Below, piece by piece: positions 1-8,091 of a stretch of 64,000 bases of DNA (positions are counted from its first letter, which is position 1; each line of letters starts with the position of its first letter). The DNA lies in the NCBI RefSeq assembly GCF_051297175.1, contig NZ_JBINNY010000001.1, positions 3,410,001-3,474,000 of the forward strand, read 5' to 3'. Origin of the DNA: Dryocola sp051297175 (GTDB taxonomy: Bacteria; Pseudomonadota; Gammaproteobacteria; Enterobacterales; Enterobacteriaceae). Both the position numbers and the translations under genes were made by a program. A model generated the notes under the pieces. It saw only the letters and a list, made by a program, of their open reading frames with translations. It searched no databases and was not told where the DNA came from.

Positions 1-1138
1 GCGTTTCATCCAGGAACGTTGACGATAAAGTTTGTACGCCACCCGCTACCAGATCCTGTTTGGCAATGTGTTGCTGGCCGCTTGCGGAGCTCACCATTAC
101 CATAAACTTACCGTCAGAACTCACGTCAGCATCCTGGTTCTGAGAACCTTCCCAGGAAATACGCTGTGGAGCCCCGCCGTTGATATTCACTTTATAAATT
201 TGCGGACGACCGGCCTGATCGGAGGTGTAAGCCAGATTCTGGCTGTCCGGGAACCAGGTTGGCTCCGTGTTGTTGCTACGACCGTTGGTGATCTGGCTAA
301 TCTGACCAGAGCCAATGTCCATCACATACAGATTCAGGCTACCGGTTTTCGACAAAGCGAATGCCAGTTTGCTACCGTCTGGTGAGAACGCCGGTGCACC
401 GTTATGCTGCGGGAAAGAAGCAACCTGACGCACAGCGCCACTCGCCAGCGTCTGGATAACCAGCGCAGAACGACCGCTTTCGAAGGTGACGTAAGCCAGT
501 TTGCTACCGTCTGGAGACCAGGCCGGTGACATCAAAGGCTGCGGAGAACGGTGTACGACAAACTGGTTGTAGCCATCGTAATCGGATACGCGCAGTTCAT
601 ACGGGAACTGGCCACCGTTGGTCTGCACGACATAAGCAATACGAGTGCGGAACGCACCTTTGATACCGGTCAGCTTCTCAAACACTTCATCGCTTGCGGT
701 ATGGCCAGCATAGCGCAGCCACTGTTTGTTCACCTTGTAAGAGTTCTGAGCCAGAACCGTACCCGGCGCGCCGGAGGTATCCACCAGTTGGTAAGCAACG
801 GTATAGCTGCCGTCACCGTTTGGTGTTACCTGCCCAACGACTACAGCGTCAATACCCAGAGCGGTCCAGGCGGCTGGCTGCACTTCCTGGGCGGAGCCAG
901 GCTGCTGCGGCAAGCGGGAACGATCCAGCGGGTTAAATTTGCCGCTGTTACGCAAGTCAGCTGCAACAATGCCGCCAACATCTTCAGGTGCCGCACCCGG
1001 ACCCGCCCATTTAAACGGAGCCACGCCAATTGGACGTGCAGAATCCACACCCTGTGTGATTTCAATACGAACTTCTGCATGCAGCACCGCTGCCCACAGC
1101 ATCAAGAAACTTAAAGCTACTCGAAATGCCTGCTTCAT
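1..1138 (-). CDS. tolB: TolB, periplasmic beta-propeller of the Tol-Pal system (C-terminus cut by window edge)
   Basis: TolB is a periplasmic protein that binds Pal and TolA and helps couple the outer membrane to the cell envelope during division. The visible part begins with a signal peptide (MKQAFRVALSFLML...HA, then EVRIE). An N-terminal alpha/beta domain follows, and then propeller blades with repeated SPDGSKLA-type strands (SPAWSPDGSKLAY, PAFSPDGSKLAF, PTWFPDSQNLAY). About 379 of the usual 430 residues are present; the stop lies beyond base 1. Two ATGs are adjacent (1141 and 1138). I chose the second because it matches the E. coli MKQAL start and gives better spacing from the upstream AAGGGAG. 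It follows tolA in the same direction across a 131-base gap. Confidence 0.97.
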   Translation of the reverse strand, partial: MKQAFRVALSFLMLWAAVLHAEVRIEITQGVDSARPIGVAPFKWAGPGAAPEDVGGIVAADLRNSGKFNPLDRSRLPQQPGSAQEVQPAAWTALGIDAVVVGQVTPNGDGSYTVAYQLVDTSGAPGTVLAQNSYKVNKQWLRYAGHTASDEVFEKLTGIKGAFRTRIAYVVQTNGGQFPYELRVSDYDGYNQFVVHRSPQPLMSPAWSPDGSKLAYVTFESGRSALVIQTLASGAVRQVASFPQHNGAPAFSPDGSKLAFALSKTGSLNLYVMDIGSGQISQITNGRSNNTEPTWFPDSQNLAYTSDQAGRPQIYKVNINGGAPQRISWEGSQNQDADVSSDGKFMVMVSSASGQQHIAKQDLVAGGVQTLSSTFLDET

Positions 1139-1242
1139 CATATCTCCCTTATCCAGGCGGAAAGCCCACGATAATTTAGCAGAATGTTAACAAACCCAAA
1201 TACACAAAACTACCAAAACCCTTTGACACAGCTTAGTCAGGT

Positions 1243-1264
1243 TTTCCCCACTTACGCGGGGAAA
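1243..1264 (-). other. Stem-loop in the tolA-tolB spacer
   Basis: An inverted repeat TTTCCCC...GGGGAAA with an 8-base loop lies just after the tolA stop. There is no long U-run after it on the minus strand, so it looks more like an mRNA-stabilising or attenuating hairpin than a full terminator. tolB is therefore probably still reached by readthrough from tolA. Confidence 0.5.
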
Positions 1265-1269
1265 TGCCG

Positions 1270-2547
1270 TTAAGGTTTGAAGTCCAGTGGCGCGTTTTTA
1301 AAGACTTCATAAACGTCCTGGCTAGGTGGTTTTGGAATCTTAGCCAGACGGGCTGCCGCAACAGCTGCCTGACAAAGTGCCGGATCACCGCCTTCTGATT
1401 TGATATCGAGCAACATGCCATCCGGTGCCAGTTTGACACGCAGTGAGCAGGTTTTACCGGCAAAGGAAGGATCGTTGTAAAACTTACTTTCGATCGCCGA
1501 CTTTATCTGGCCTGCATAGTTGTTGATATCGGCACCAGAAGCGCCATTGTTTTTATTATTCCCTTTACCGGCCGCGGCTGCGCTATCTCCCTTCGCTCCG
1601 CCGCCAGTTTTCGGTGCATTCTTACCCGAGCTCAGGTCGCCAAACAGATCGTCAACGCCCTGCGCTGCTGCTTTATCGGCAGCGGCTTTCTCAGCTGCAG
1701 CTTTTTTCTTAGCATCGGCAGCAGCTTTCTTATCCGCGGCGGCTTTTGCGGCTGCGGCCTTATCGGCTGCTGCTTTTTCAGAAGCGGCTTTCTCAGCGGC
1801 GGCTTTTTCGGCTGCAGCTGCTTTGGCAGCTTCCTTAGCTTCCTGTTTCGCAGCTTCCGCAGCGGCTTTCTTCTCAGCATCTTGCTGAGCTTTTTTCGCA
1901 GCGGCATCGGCAGCTTTCTTCTCAGCATCCTGCTGAGCTTTCTTCGCCGCCGCAGCGGCTTCTGCTGCCGCTTTCTTCTGGGCATCAGCAGCTTTTTTAG
2001 CCGCTTCTTCCGTGGCTTTTTTCTGTGCGTCAGCGGCGGCTTTCTTCGCTGCTTCTTCAGCGGCTTTTGCCTGAGCATCAGCCTGAGCTTTCGCGTCTGC
2101 TTTGGCTTTCGCCGCTGCCGCTTCGGCTTGCTTCTGCTGCTCCTGCGCTTCTTTAGCCGCTTCCTGCGCCTGTTTCTGCTGCTCAGCCTGCTGCTTGGCC
2201 TGTTCCTGCGCCTCCAGACGTTCTTTCTCCAGGGCCTTCAGGCGCTGCTGCTCAGCAGCCTGTTTTTCCTGAAGCTCTTCAGCCTGTTGTTGCGCCTGTT
2301 TCTCGCGCTGTTCAGCAGCACGTTTGCTGCTCGCCTGCTGTTGCTGCTCGCGGTTGTACTGCTGAACAACGGCGCCTGGGTCGACCATGACCGCGTCAAT
2401 GGACGATCCACCGCCGCCACCCGCACTGGCGTCTATATGCTCGTCAAACGAACTCCATATCAGGATTGCAATCAGGATGATATGCAGGATCACTGAGACG
2501 ATTATCGCGCGTTTGAGCTTATCGTTTTCTGTGGTTGCCTTTGACAC
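1270..2547 (-). CDS. tolA: TolA, inner-membrane anchored envelope-spanning protein
   Basis: TolA links the TolQR motor in the inner membrane to TolB-Pal at the outer membrane; in E. coli it is also the handle for group A colicins and filamentous phage. Three domains are visible. A short cytoplasmic tail and one membrane helix occupy about residues 14-34, followed by a Gly-rich hinge (SAGGGGGSS). A long Ala/Lys/Glu/Gln-rich helical rod runs from about 55 to 300 with repeated KKAAADAQKKA-like units. The globular C-terminal domain holds CSLRVKLAPDG and ends NAPLDFKP. At 425 aa it is close to E. coli TolA (421). The start codon is GTG, as remembered for E. coli. The rod is low-complexity DNA and gives long meaningless antisense ORFs. 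Confidence 0.98.
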   Translation of the reverse strand: MSKATTENDKLKRAIIVSVILHIILIAILIWSSFDEHIDASAGGGGGSSIDAVMVDPGAVVQQYNREQQQQASSKRAAEQREKQAQQQAEELQEKQAAEQQRLKALEKERLEAQEQAKQQAEQQKQAQEAAKEAQEQQKQAEAAAAKAKADAKAQADAQAKAAEEAAKKAAADAQKKATEEAAKKAADAQKKAAAEAAAAAKKAQQDAEKKAADAAAKKAQQDAEKKAAAEAAKQEAKEAAKAAAAEKAAAEKAASEKAAADKAAAAKAAADKKAAADAKKKAAAEKAAADKAAAQGVDDLFGDLSSGKNAPKTGGGAKGDSAAAAGKGNNKNNGASGADINNYAGQIKSAIESKFYNDPSFAGKTCSLRVKLAPDGMLLDIKSEGGDPALCQAAVAAARLAKIPKPPSQDVYEVFKNAPLDFKP

Positions 2548-2575
2548 TCTCGGTTCCCAAATATAGCGAGGTAGA

Positions 2576-3001
2576 TCAGATTGGCTGCGTCATCAAGCCG
2601 ACGGATTTCACGCCCGCGCTATGCAACAGGTTCAGTGCCTTAATAATTTCCTCGTAAGGAACATCTTTGGCACCGCCGATCAAAAAGACCGTTTTAGGGT
2701 TTGCCTGCAGGCGGCGTTGCGCTTCTGCAACAACCTGCTCGGACGGCAACTGGTCCATACGATCTTTCTCAACCACCACGCTGTACTGCCCTACCCCGGA
2801 CACTTCAATAATGACCGGCGGCTCATCGTTGCTGCTCACCGTCTGCGAATCTGTCGCATCCGGCAGGTCAACCTCTACGCTCTGCGTGATGATGGGCGCT
2901 GTCGCCATAAAGATCAGCAGCAGAACCAAAAGCACGTCCAGCAGAGGTACGATGTTAATTTCTGACTTCAGTTCACGACGACCGCGTGTACGTCTGGCCA
3001 T
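2576..3001 (-). CDS. tolR: TolR, proton-channel partner of TolQ
   Basis: TolR is an ExbD/TolR-family protein that with TolQ uses the proton motive force to energise TolA. It is 141 aa (142 in E. coli). A basic N-terminus precedes a single membrane helix at about residues 17-38, beginning EINIVPLLDVLLVLL. Asp22 in this helix is the expected proton-path residue (Asp23 in E. coli). The remainder is the periplasmic dimerisation domain ending SVGLMTQPI. The gene starts 10 bases after the tolQ stop and precedes tolA by 28 bases. Confidence 0.98.
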   Translation of the reverse strand: MARRTRGRRELKSEINIVPLLDVLLVLLLIFMATAPIITQSVEVDLPDATDSQTVSSNDEPPVIIEVSGVGQYSVVVEKDRMDQLPSEQVVAEAQRRLQANPKTVFLIGGAKDVPYEEIIKALNLLHSAGVKSVGLMTQPI

Positions 3002-3011
3002 GACTTACCCC

Positions 3012-3698
3012 TTACTGCTTATCGCTGCTGGTAAAAGCCTGACGGTGCAGGATAGCCGTGAACTCTTCCATAAAGTTGTCGTAATTCAATTCCAGTTTGT
3101 TCACGCGCTGGTTCAGACGGTTGTACGCCATAACCGCTGGAATGGCGGCAAACAGACCGATCGCTGTCGCAATCAGTGCTTCTGCGATACCAGGCGCTAC
3201 CATTTGCAGCGTCGCCTGTTTCACCGCACCCAGTGCGATAAAGGCATGCATGATCCCCCATACCGTACCAAACAGGCCGATATACGGGCTGATGGAACCC
3301 ACGGTACCAAGAAAAGGAATATGAGTTTCAAGCGTTTCGAGCTCACGGCTCATAGAAATACGCATTGCTCGCGCGGCCCCATCAACCACCGCTTCCGGGG
3401 CATGGGTATTGGCGCGATGCAGGCGAGCAAACTCTTTGAACCCTGAATAGAAAATCTGTTCAGAACCCGCAAGGTTGTCACGGCGGCCCTGGCTTTCTTG
3501 ATAAAGACGGGACAGTTCGATACCCGACCAGAACTTATCTTCAAACGCTTCCGCTTCGCGGGTGGCGGTATTGAGGATGCGCGTACGCTGAATGATGATT
3601 GCCCATGATGCAATGGAAAAACCAATCAAAATCAACATGATAAATTTGACCAGAAGGCTTGCCTTCAGGAACAAATCAAGGATATTCATGTCAGTCAC
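3012..3698 (-). CDS. tolQ: TolQ, MotA/TolQ/ExbB proton channel subunit
   Basis: TolQ forms the inner-membrane motor with TolR. The 228-residue protein has three hydrophobic helices, at about 16-38, 128-155 and 165-190. The second and third carry the family core (SPYIGLFGTVWGIMHAF and AEALIATAIGLFAAIPAV). The start is GTG and overlaps the ybgC stop in a GTGA junction of 4 bases, indicating translational coupling. Length agrees with E. coli (230). Confidence 0.98.
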   Translation of the reverse strand: MTDMNILDLFLKASLLVKFIMLILIGFSIASWAIIIQRTRILNTATREAEAFEDKFWSGIELSRLYQESQGRRDNLAGSEQIFYSGFKEFARLHRANTHAPEAVVDGAARAMRISMSRELETLETHIPFLGTVGSISPYIGLFGTVWGIMHAFIALGAVKQATLQMVAPGIAEALIATAIGLFAAIPAVMAYNRLNQRVNKLELNYDNFMEEFTAILHRQAFTSSDKQ

Positions 3699-4099
3699 TG
3701 CTTGAACTCCGCGACAATAGACTTGGGAAGCGCACGAGGCTTCATTGAGAGAAGATCAACGCAAACGATCAGGACCTCAGCTTCGTTGAGTACCCGGCCA
3801 TCGGCATTGACTATTCGCTGCGTAAATACCATAGAGGTACCGCGCATCGAGGTAATTTCACTTTGGATTTCGAGTAAATCGTCGAGTCGGGCAGGCGCAA
3901 GATAATCGACTGTCATCCTGCGTACGACAAAGGCGATGCGCTCCGCCAACAAATCTTGTTGGTTAAAGTGGTGCTGGCGCAGCATCTCAGTGCGTGCTCT
4001 TTCATAAAAAGCAACATAACTGGCGTGATAAACCACACCACCGGCATCGGTATCTTCGTAGTAGACACGAACCGGCCATCGAAACAGCGTTGTACTCAC
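3695..4099 (-). CDS. ybgC: YbgC, hotdog-fold acyl-CoA thioesterase
   Basis: YbgC is a 4-hydroxybenzoyl-CoA-type thioesterase encoded at the head of the tol-pal operon; its E. coli relative acts on acyl-CoAs and associates with phospholipid-synthesis enzymes. The motif VYYEDTDAGGVVYH holds the catalytic Asp18. I chose the GTG start at 4099, not the ATG at 4120, because it gives 134 aa, the exact E. coli length, beginning STTLFRWPVR. The longer start would add seven residues with no family support. The stop overlaps the tolQ start. Confidence 0.95.
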   Translation of the reverse strand: MSTTLFRWPVRVYYEDTDAGGVVYHASYVAFYERARTEMLRQHHFNQQDLLAERIAFVVRRMTVDYLAPARLDDLLEIQSEITSMRGTSMVFTQRIVNADGRVLNEAEVLIVCVDLLSMKPRALPKSIVAEFKQ

Positions 4100-4185
4100 T
4101 TTACATCCCGGTAATGCCATTAAACGTTGCTACTATACGCAAGAGCATAGGGGTTGGGAATGGGTTGTAGTAAACGTTAGGTAAA

Positions 4186-4215
4186 AATTTATGGGCTTGT
4201 TAAAGCCCATAAATT
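4186..4215 (-). terminator. Rho-independent terminator of the cyd operon
   Basis: A long perfect inverted repeat (AAATTTATGGGCTT, GTTA loop, AAGCCCATAAATTT) lies 31 bases after the ybgE stop and before ybgC. On the minus strand it ends in a U-rich run. It separates cydABX-ybgE from the tol operon. Confidence 0.8.
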
Positions 4216-4246
4216 TTAGGTAAACGAGTTCGCGTTCAGGGAAGGG

Positions 4247-4540
4247 TCAGAAGAAGAAAAACAGCAGCCCGGCAAGCAGCACAAGCTGGGCGATTAAAGG
4301 GCAAAAAACACCCTGCCAAAGTACCTTTTTAGGCCGAAAACCTACACCGTGAATAACGCCGGCGCAAACGGCCCACATCATCAGAAAACCGTGCCAGATT
4401 TCCAGATCGCTGGTCTTCGCGGCAAAGCGCGTTGGGTCCCAGAACATACAACCTGCCAGGACCAGCGCCATGATCAAGGAAAGAGCCCTTAAAGGGCTCT
4501 TATCCATTACCGCATACAGCTTTGCGATAATTCCTTCCAT
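4247..4540 (-). CDS. ybgE: YbgE, cyd operon membrane protein
   Basis: Small inner-membrane protein of the cytochrome bd operon, 97 aa as in E. coli. It has hydrophobic segments at about residues 17-33, 48-66 and 75-97 and ends in a run of Phe. The exact role is not settled; it is conserved after cydX. Its ATG overlaps the cydX TGA (TGATG), so the two are translationally coupled. Confidence 0.95.
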   Translation of the reverse strand: MEGIIAKLYAVMDKSPLRALSLIMALVLAGCMFWDPTRFAAKTSDLEIWHGFLMMWAVCAGVIHGVGFRPKKVLWQGVFCPLIAQLVLLAGLLFFFF

Positions 4541-4653
4541 CAGTGTTCTTCTTTCCCGGCTTTCGCAGCTTCTACGTGCTCAAGCGCAAGCGCGGTAATA
4601 ATGCCAAAAGCACAGGCAAGAAGCGTCCCCAAAATCCATGCAAAGTACCACAT
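4540..4653 (-). CDS. cydX: CydX, small subunit of cytochrome bd-I oxidase
   Basis: A 37-codon gene between cydB and ybgE. It begins MWYFAWILGT and continues with a single membrane helix (LLACAFGIITALALE) and a charged tail, essentially the E. coli CydX pattern and length. CydX is a single-pass peptide needed for stability and activity of the CydAB haem enzyme. A good ribosome site (AAGGAG) lies 7 bases upstream. The TGA overlaps the ybgE ATG. Confidence 0.96.
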   Translation of the reverse strand: MWYFAWILGTLLACAFGIITALALEHVEAAKAGKEEH

Positions 4654-4667
4654 AATCAGCTCCTTAC

Positions 4668-5807
4668 TTAGTACAGAGAGTGGGTGTTGCTTTCGATGTC
4701 TTCTTTAGTAATACGCCCGAACATTTTCCAATAACACCAGGTGGTGTAGATAAGAATGATCGGTACGAATACCAGAGCAACGTAAGTCATAAGGTTCAGC
4801 GTCAGCTGGCTTGAGGTCGCATCCCACATTGTCAGGCTAGCGTTCAGCATAGTGCTTGAAGGCATAACGAACGGGAACATTGCGATGCCTGCGGTCAGGA
4901 TCACGCAAGCCAGCGTCAAGGAGGAGAACAGGAAGGCCATCGCCCCTTTCTCCAGACGAGACATCAGCACGGTCAGCAACGGCAGCACAACGCCCAGCGC
5001 CGGGATGATCCACAGGAGTGGCATGTTGTTAAAGTTCACCATCCATGCACCAGCCTGACGAGCCACTTCTTTGGTCATCGGGTTAGAGGCAGCGTGATGA
5101 TTCATTTCTGAAGTCACAACATAGCCGTCAATGCCATACATCACCCAGACACCCGCCAGCACGAAGCAAACCATCATCACCAGTGCTGCAATCTGTGCCG
5201 CAGCGCGTGCACGCAGATGGAGCTCACCTACGGTACGCATCTGCAGGTAGGTTGCACCCTGCGCGATAATCATGGAAACGCTAACCACGCCCGCCAGCAG
5301 GCCAAACGGATTAAGCAGCTGGAAGAAGTTGCCGGTGTAGTACAGGCGCATGTACTCATCCATATGGAAAGGTACGCCCTGCAACAGGTTACCGAACGCC
5401 ACGCCAATCACCAGCGGTGGAACGAAGCTACCGATGAAGATGCCCCAGTCCCACATGTTGCGCCAGCGCATGTCTTCAATCTTCGAACGGTAGTCGAAAC
5501 CAACCGGGCGGAAGAACAATGAAGCCAGCACGAGGATCATCGCAACATAGAAGCCGGAGAACGCGGCGGCGTAAACCATTGGCCATGCGGCAAACAGCGC
5601 ACCACCCGCGGTGATGAGCCATACCTGGTTGCCGTCCCAGTGCGGCGCGATGGAGTTAACCATGATGCGGCGCTCAACGTCGCTACGACCAATCACGCGG
5701 GACAGCATCCCAACGCCCATGTCGAAGCCATCGGTGATGGCAAAACCAATCAGCAAGATGCCGACCAGCAGCCACCAGATAAAACGCAATACTTCATAAT
5801 CGATCAT
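4668..5807 (-). CDS. cydB: CydB, cytochrome bd-I ubiquinol oxidase subunit II
   Basis: Subunit II of the high-affinity quinol oxidase used in low oxygen. At 379 aa it has exactly the E. coli length. It starts MIDYEVLRFIWWLLVG, has the multiple hydrophobic helices typical of the family, and the conserved GFDMGVGML and HWDGNQVWLI segments near the N-terminus. It lies 15 bases after cydA and 14 bases before cydX, forming one operon. Confidence 0.98.
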   Translation of the reverse strand: MIDYEVLRFIWWLLVGILLIGFAITDGFDMGVGMLSRVIGRSDVERRIMVNSIAPHWDGNQVWLITAGGALFAAWPMVYAAAFSGFYVAMILVLASLFFRPVGFDYRSKIEDMRWRNMWDWGIFIGSFVPPLVIGVAFGNLLQGVPFHMDEYMRLYYTGNFFQLLNPFGLLAGVVSVSMIIAQGATYLQMRTVGELHLRARAAAQIAALVMMVCFVLAGVWVMYGIDGYVVTSEMNHHAASNPMTKEVARQAGAWMVNFNNMPLLWIIPALGVVLPLLTVLMSRLEKGAMAFLFSSLTLACVILTAGIAMFPFVMPSSTMLNASLTMWDATSSQLTLNLMTYVALVFVPIILIYTTWCYWKMFGRITKEDIESNTHSLY

Positions 5808-5822
5808 TTGACGACTCCTGTC

Positions 5823-7391
5823 TTAGCGTGCCGGCTGAGAAGCCACGTTGGACTGCTCAAAGTGATAGCGACCTGTTTTCAGACTGCTCGGCCCAAGGCG
5901 AGCAAATTTGAACATCAGGAACAGCTCCGCCACCATAAACAGCGTGTACAGACCGCAAATCAGAATCATGGAGAACAGCAGATCGCCCACGGTCAGCGAG
6001 GAGTTTGCCACGGCCGTTGGTAATACCTCACCGATGGCCCAAGGCTGACGACCGTACTCGGCAACAAACCAGCCGGATTCAATCGCAATCCACGGCAGCG
6101 GGATGCCGTACAGCGCCGCGCGCAGCAACCATTTCTTCGAGCCGATTGCGTTACGGGTGACGGTCCAGAACGAGGCCGCAATGATAAACAGCATCAGGAA
6201 ACCGCAGCCAACCATGATACGGAACGCGAAGTACAGCGGCGCTACGCGTGGGATAGAATCTTTGGTGGCTTTCTGAATCTGCTCTTCCGTCGCGTCGGTG
6301 ACGTTCGGGGTATAGCGTTTCAGCAGCAGGCCGTAACCGAGGTCTTTCTTAATATTGTTGAAATCGTCACGCACGGTCTGGTCGGTTGACCCGCCGCGTA
6401 ACTCTTCCAGCAGGCCGTAGGCCTTCATACCGTTACGGATACGCTCTTCGTGCTGCACCATCAGGTCTTTCAGACCGGTAACCTGCTTATCCACGGAGCG
6501 GGTAGCAATGATGCCCAGCGCGTAAGGGATTTGAATAGCGAAGCTGTTTTCCTGCTTATCCTGATTAGGAATACCAAACAGCGTAAAGGCTGCCGGAGCC
6601 GGTTGGGTTTCCCACTCGGCTTCAATTGCGGCCAGCTTGGTTTTCTGCACGTCGCCCATTTCGTAACCGGATTCATCACCCAGCACGATAACGGAAAGAA
6701 TCGCCGCCATACCAAAGCTTGCTGCAATAGCAAAAGAGCGCTTCGCAAACGCGAAGTCACGGCCTTTGAGCATATAGTAGGAGCTGATACCGAGGATGAA
6801 CATCGCGCCGCAAACGTAGCCGGATGCCACGGTATGCACGAATTTAACCTGAGCAACCGGGTTTAAGACCAGCTCGGAGAAGCTGACCATTTCCATACGC
6901 ATGGTTTCGAAGTTGAAGTCTGATGCGATTGGGTTTTGCATCCAACCGTTCGCCACCAGAATCCACAGCGCAGAAAGGTTGGAGCCAAGCGCTACCAGCC
7001 AGGTGACTGCCATGTGCTGAACTTTACCCAGACGGTCCCAGCCGAAGAAGAACAGGCCGACAAAGGTGGATTCGAGGAAGAATGCCATCAGGCCTTCGAT
7101 GGCCAGCGGCGCACCGAAAATATCGCCAACATAGTGGGAGTAGTAAGACCAGTTAGTCCCAAACTGGAACTCCATGGTCAAACCGGTGGCAACACCCAGA
7201 GCAAAGTTGATACCAAACAACTTGCCCCAGAACTTGGTCATATCTTTATAGATTTGTTTACCTGACAGAACGTAAACCGTTTCCATGATGGCCAGCAGAA
7301 ACGCCATACCCAGCGTCAGCGGCACAAACAGGAAGTGGTACATCGCGGTCAAGGCAAACTGTAAGCGCGACAGTTCGACAATATCAAACAT
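5823..7391 (-). CDS. cydA: CydA, cytochrome bd-I ubiquinol oxidase subunit I
   Basis: Subunit I binds haems b558, b595 and d and oxidises ubiquinol. The chosen ATG at 7391 (MFDIVELSRLQF) follows AAGGAGTCAAG and gives 522 aa, the E. coli length; an in-frame upstream extension of 22 residues has no family support. His19 is in TAMYHF. The second haem ligand is in VKFVHTVASGY and the Met ligand in FRIMVGCGF. The GRQPW quinol-site motif is present. Expression is expected from the long upstream region, which carries an ArcA-type box. Confidence 0.98.
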   Translation of the reverse strand: MFDIVELSRLQFALTAMYHFLFVPLTLGMAFLLAIMETVYVLSGKQIYKDMTKFWGKLFGINFALGVATGLTMEFQFGTNWSYYSHYVGDIFGAPLAIEGLMAFFLESTFVGLFFFGWDRLGKVQHMAVTWLVALGSNLSALWILVANGWMQNPIASDFNFETMRMEMVSFSELVLNPVAQVKFVHTVASGYVCGAMFILGISSYYMLKGRDFAFAKRSFAIAASFGMAAILSVIVLGDESGYEMGDVQKTKLAAIEAEWETQPAPAAFTLFGIPNQDKQENSFAIQIPYALGIIATRSVDKQVTGLKDLMVQHEERIRNGMKAYGLLEELRGGSTDQTVRDDFNNIKKDLGYGLLLKRYTPNVTDATEEQIQKATKDSIPRVAPLYFAFRIMVGCGFLMLFIIAASFWTVTRNAIGSKKWLLRAALYGIPLPWIAIESGWFVAEYGRQPWAIGEVLPTAVANSSLTVGDLLFSMILICGLYTLFMVAELFLMFKFARLGPSSLKTGRYHFEQSNVASQPAR

Positions 7392-8091
7392 CTTGACTCC
7401 TTGCTCTTCGCATGAAGACTTCGACAATGGTTCGCCACCCGGCTCCCCACAACGCATGCCCTAATACAAAAACATTCGCTCCCAGACTACTTTCTACCGT
7501 CCATTCTTGAAATGTGACAGCAAAAGGGGAAAGGTTACAAATACGTTAATTAATGCACTCATAAAATTCGCAAATATATTACCTTGCAATCCCCTTACAA
7601 TAAATAGGTATTTGCAAAGCCTTTTTTGCGTTTCTCGACAATGATCAACATATAGCGAAATTATCGCTATCCAGCTAGTTTGATCTGCCGCAATTTTCCA
7701 TGTTTCCACACCAAGATGCCAGTATTAGATATTGATCTAACGCAGTTTATCTCGAGATTTGTTAATTTATGTTATGTCTAAGATGAGTAGTAAAACACTT
7801 GTTAACGACATGTTTATCAAAAGGCATCCAGGTTAAACGCAGAAAAACGGAAAAATAACTGCCCGTGATTATCCGCTGTTGCAGCCATTCCCCAGCAGCA
7901 ACACACGGGTTGCCTTCGAGCCCCCTCGAAAAAACTCAGTGAAAAATCATCCACCAGCCTCGACTACGGAGGATATGAACAATTATAGGTCGGTCTAAAT
8001 AAGTTAGATGCAGTTAAATATGTATTAAGTGTACGCGTAACTTGCCGCTGCATAGAATATTGCCCCGCATATATAAAAGGATGTTTATTGT
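7392..8091. other. Divergent control region between cydA and the PI-PLC-like gene
   Basis: About 700 bases without a convincing gene. It is AT-rich, especially 7500-7850, with several TTAA-rich ArcA-like stretches (7544-7556, 7760-7774). A half-site resembling the FNR core (TTGAT) lies near 7732. At 7975-7998 there is a seven-codon ORF (MNNYRSV) with a strong GGAGG ribosome site on the plus strand. A short palindrome TTCGAG-CCCC-CTCGAA lies near 7916-7931. The minus ORF at 7494-7709 is judged accidental. Confidence 0.6.
7760..7774 (-). promoter_or_regulatory. Probable ArcA-P binding box upstream of cydA
   Basis: The sequence TGTTAATTTATGTTA closely matches the ArcA direct-repeat consensus (GTTAATTAAATGTTA). 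ArcA-P activates cyd at low oxygen in E. coli. It is about 370 bases upstream of the cydA start, consistent with the long E. coli cyd promoter region. Confidence 0.6.

Noticed and set aside
1520..2496. Long plus-strand ORFs rich in Ala, Phe, Leu and Ser opposite tolA
   Set aside because: They are mirror images of the repetitive TolA rod codons and have no ribosome site or family features.
7494..7709. 71-residue minus-strand ORF in the cydA upstream region
   Set aside because: No good ribosome site, AT-rich promoter DNA, and the frame runs through probable ArcA sites.
7916..7931. Palindrome TTCGAG-CCCC-CTCGAA as a terminator
   Set aside because: No T-run on the useful side in either direction.
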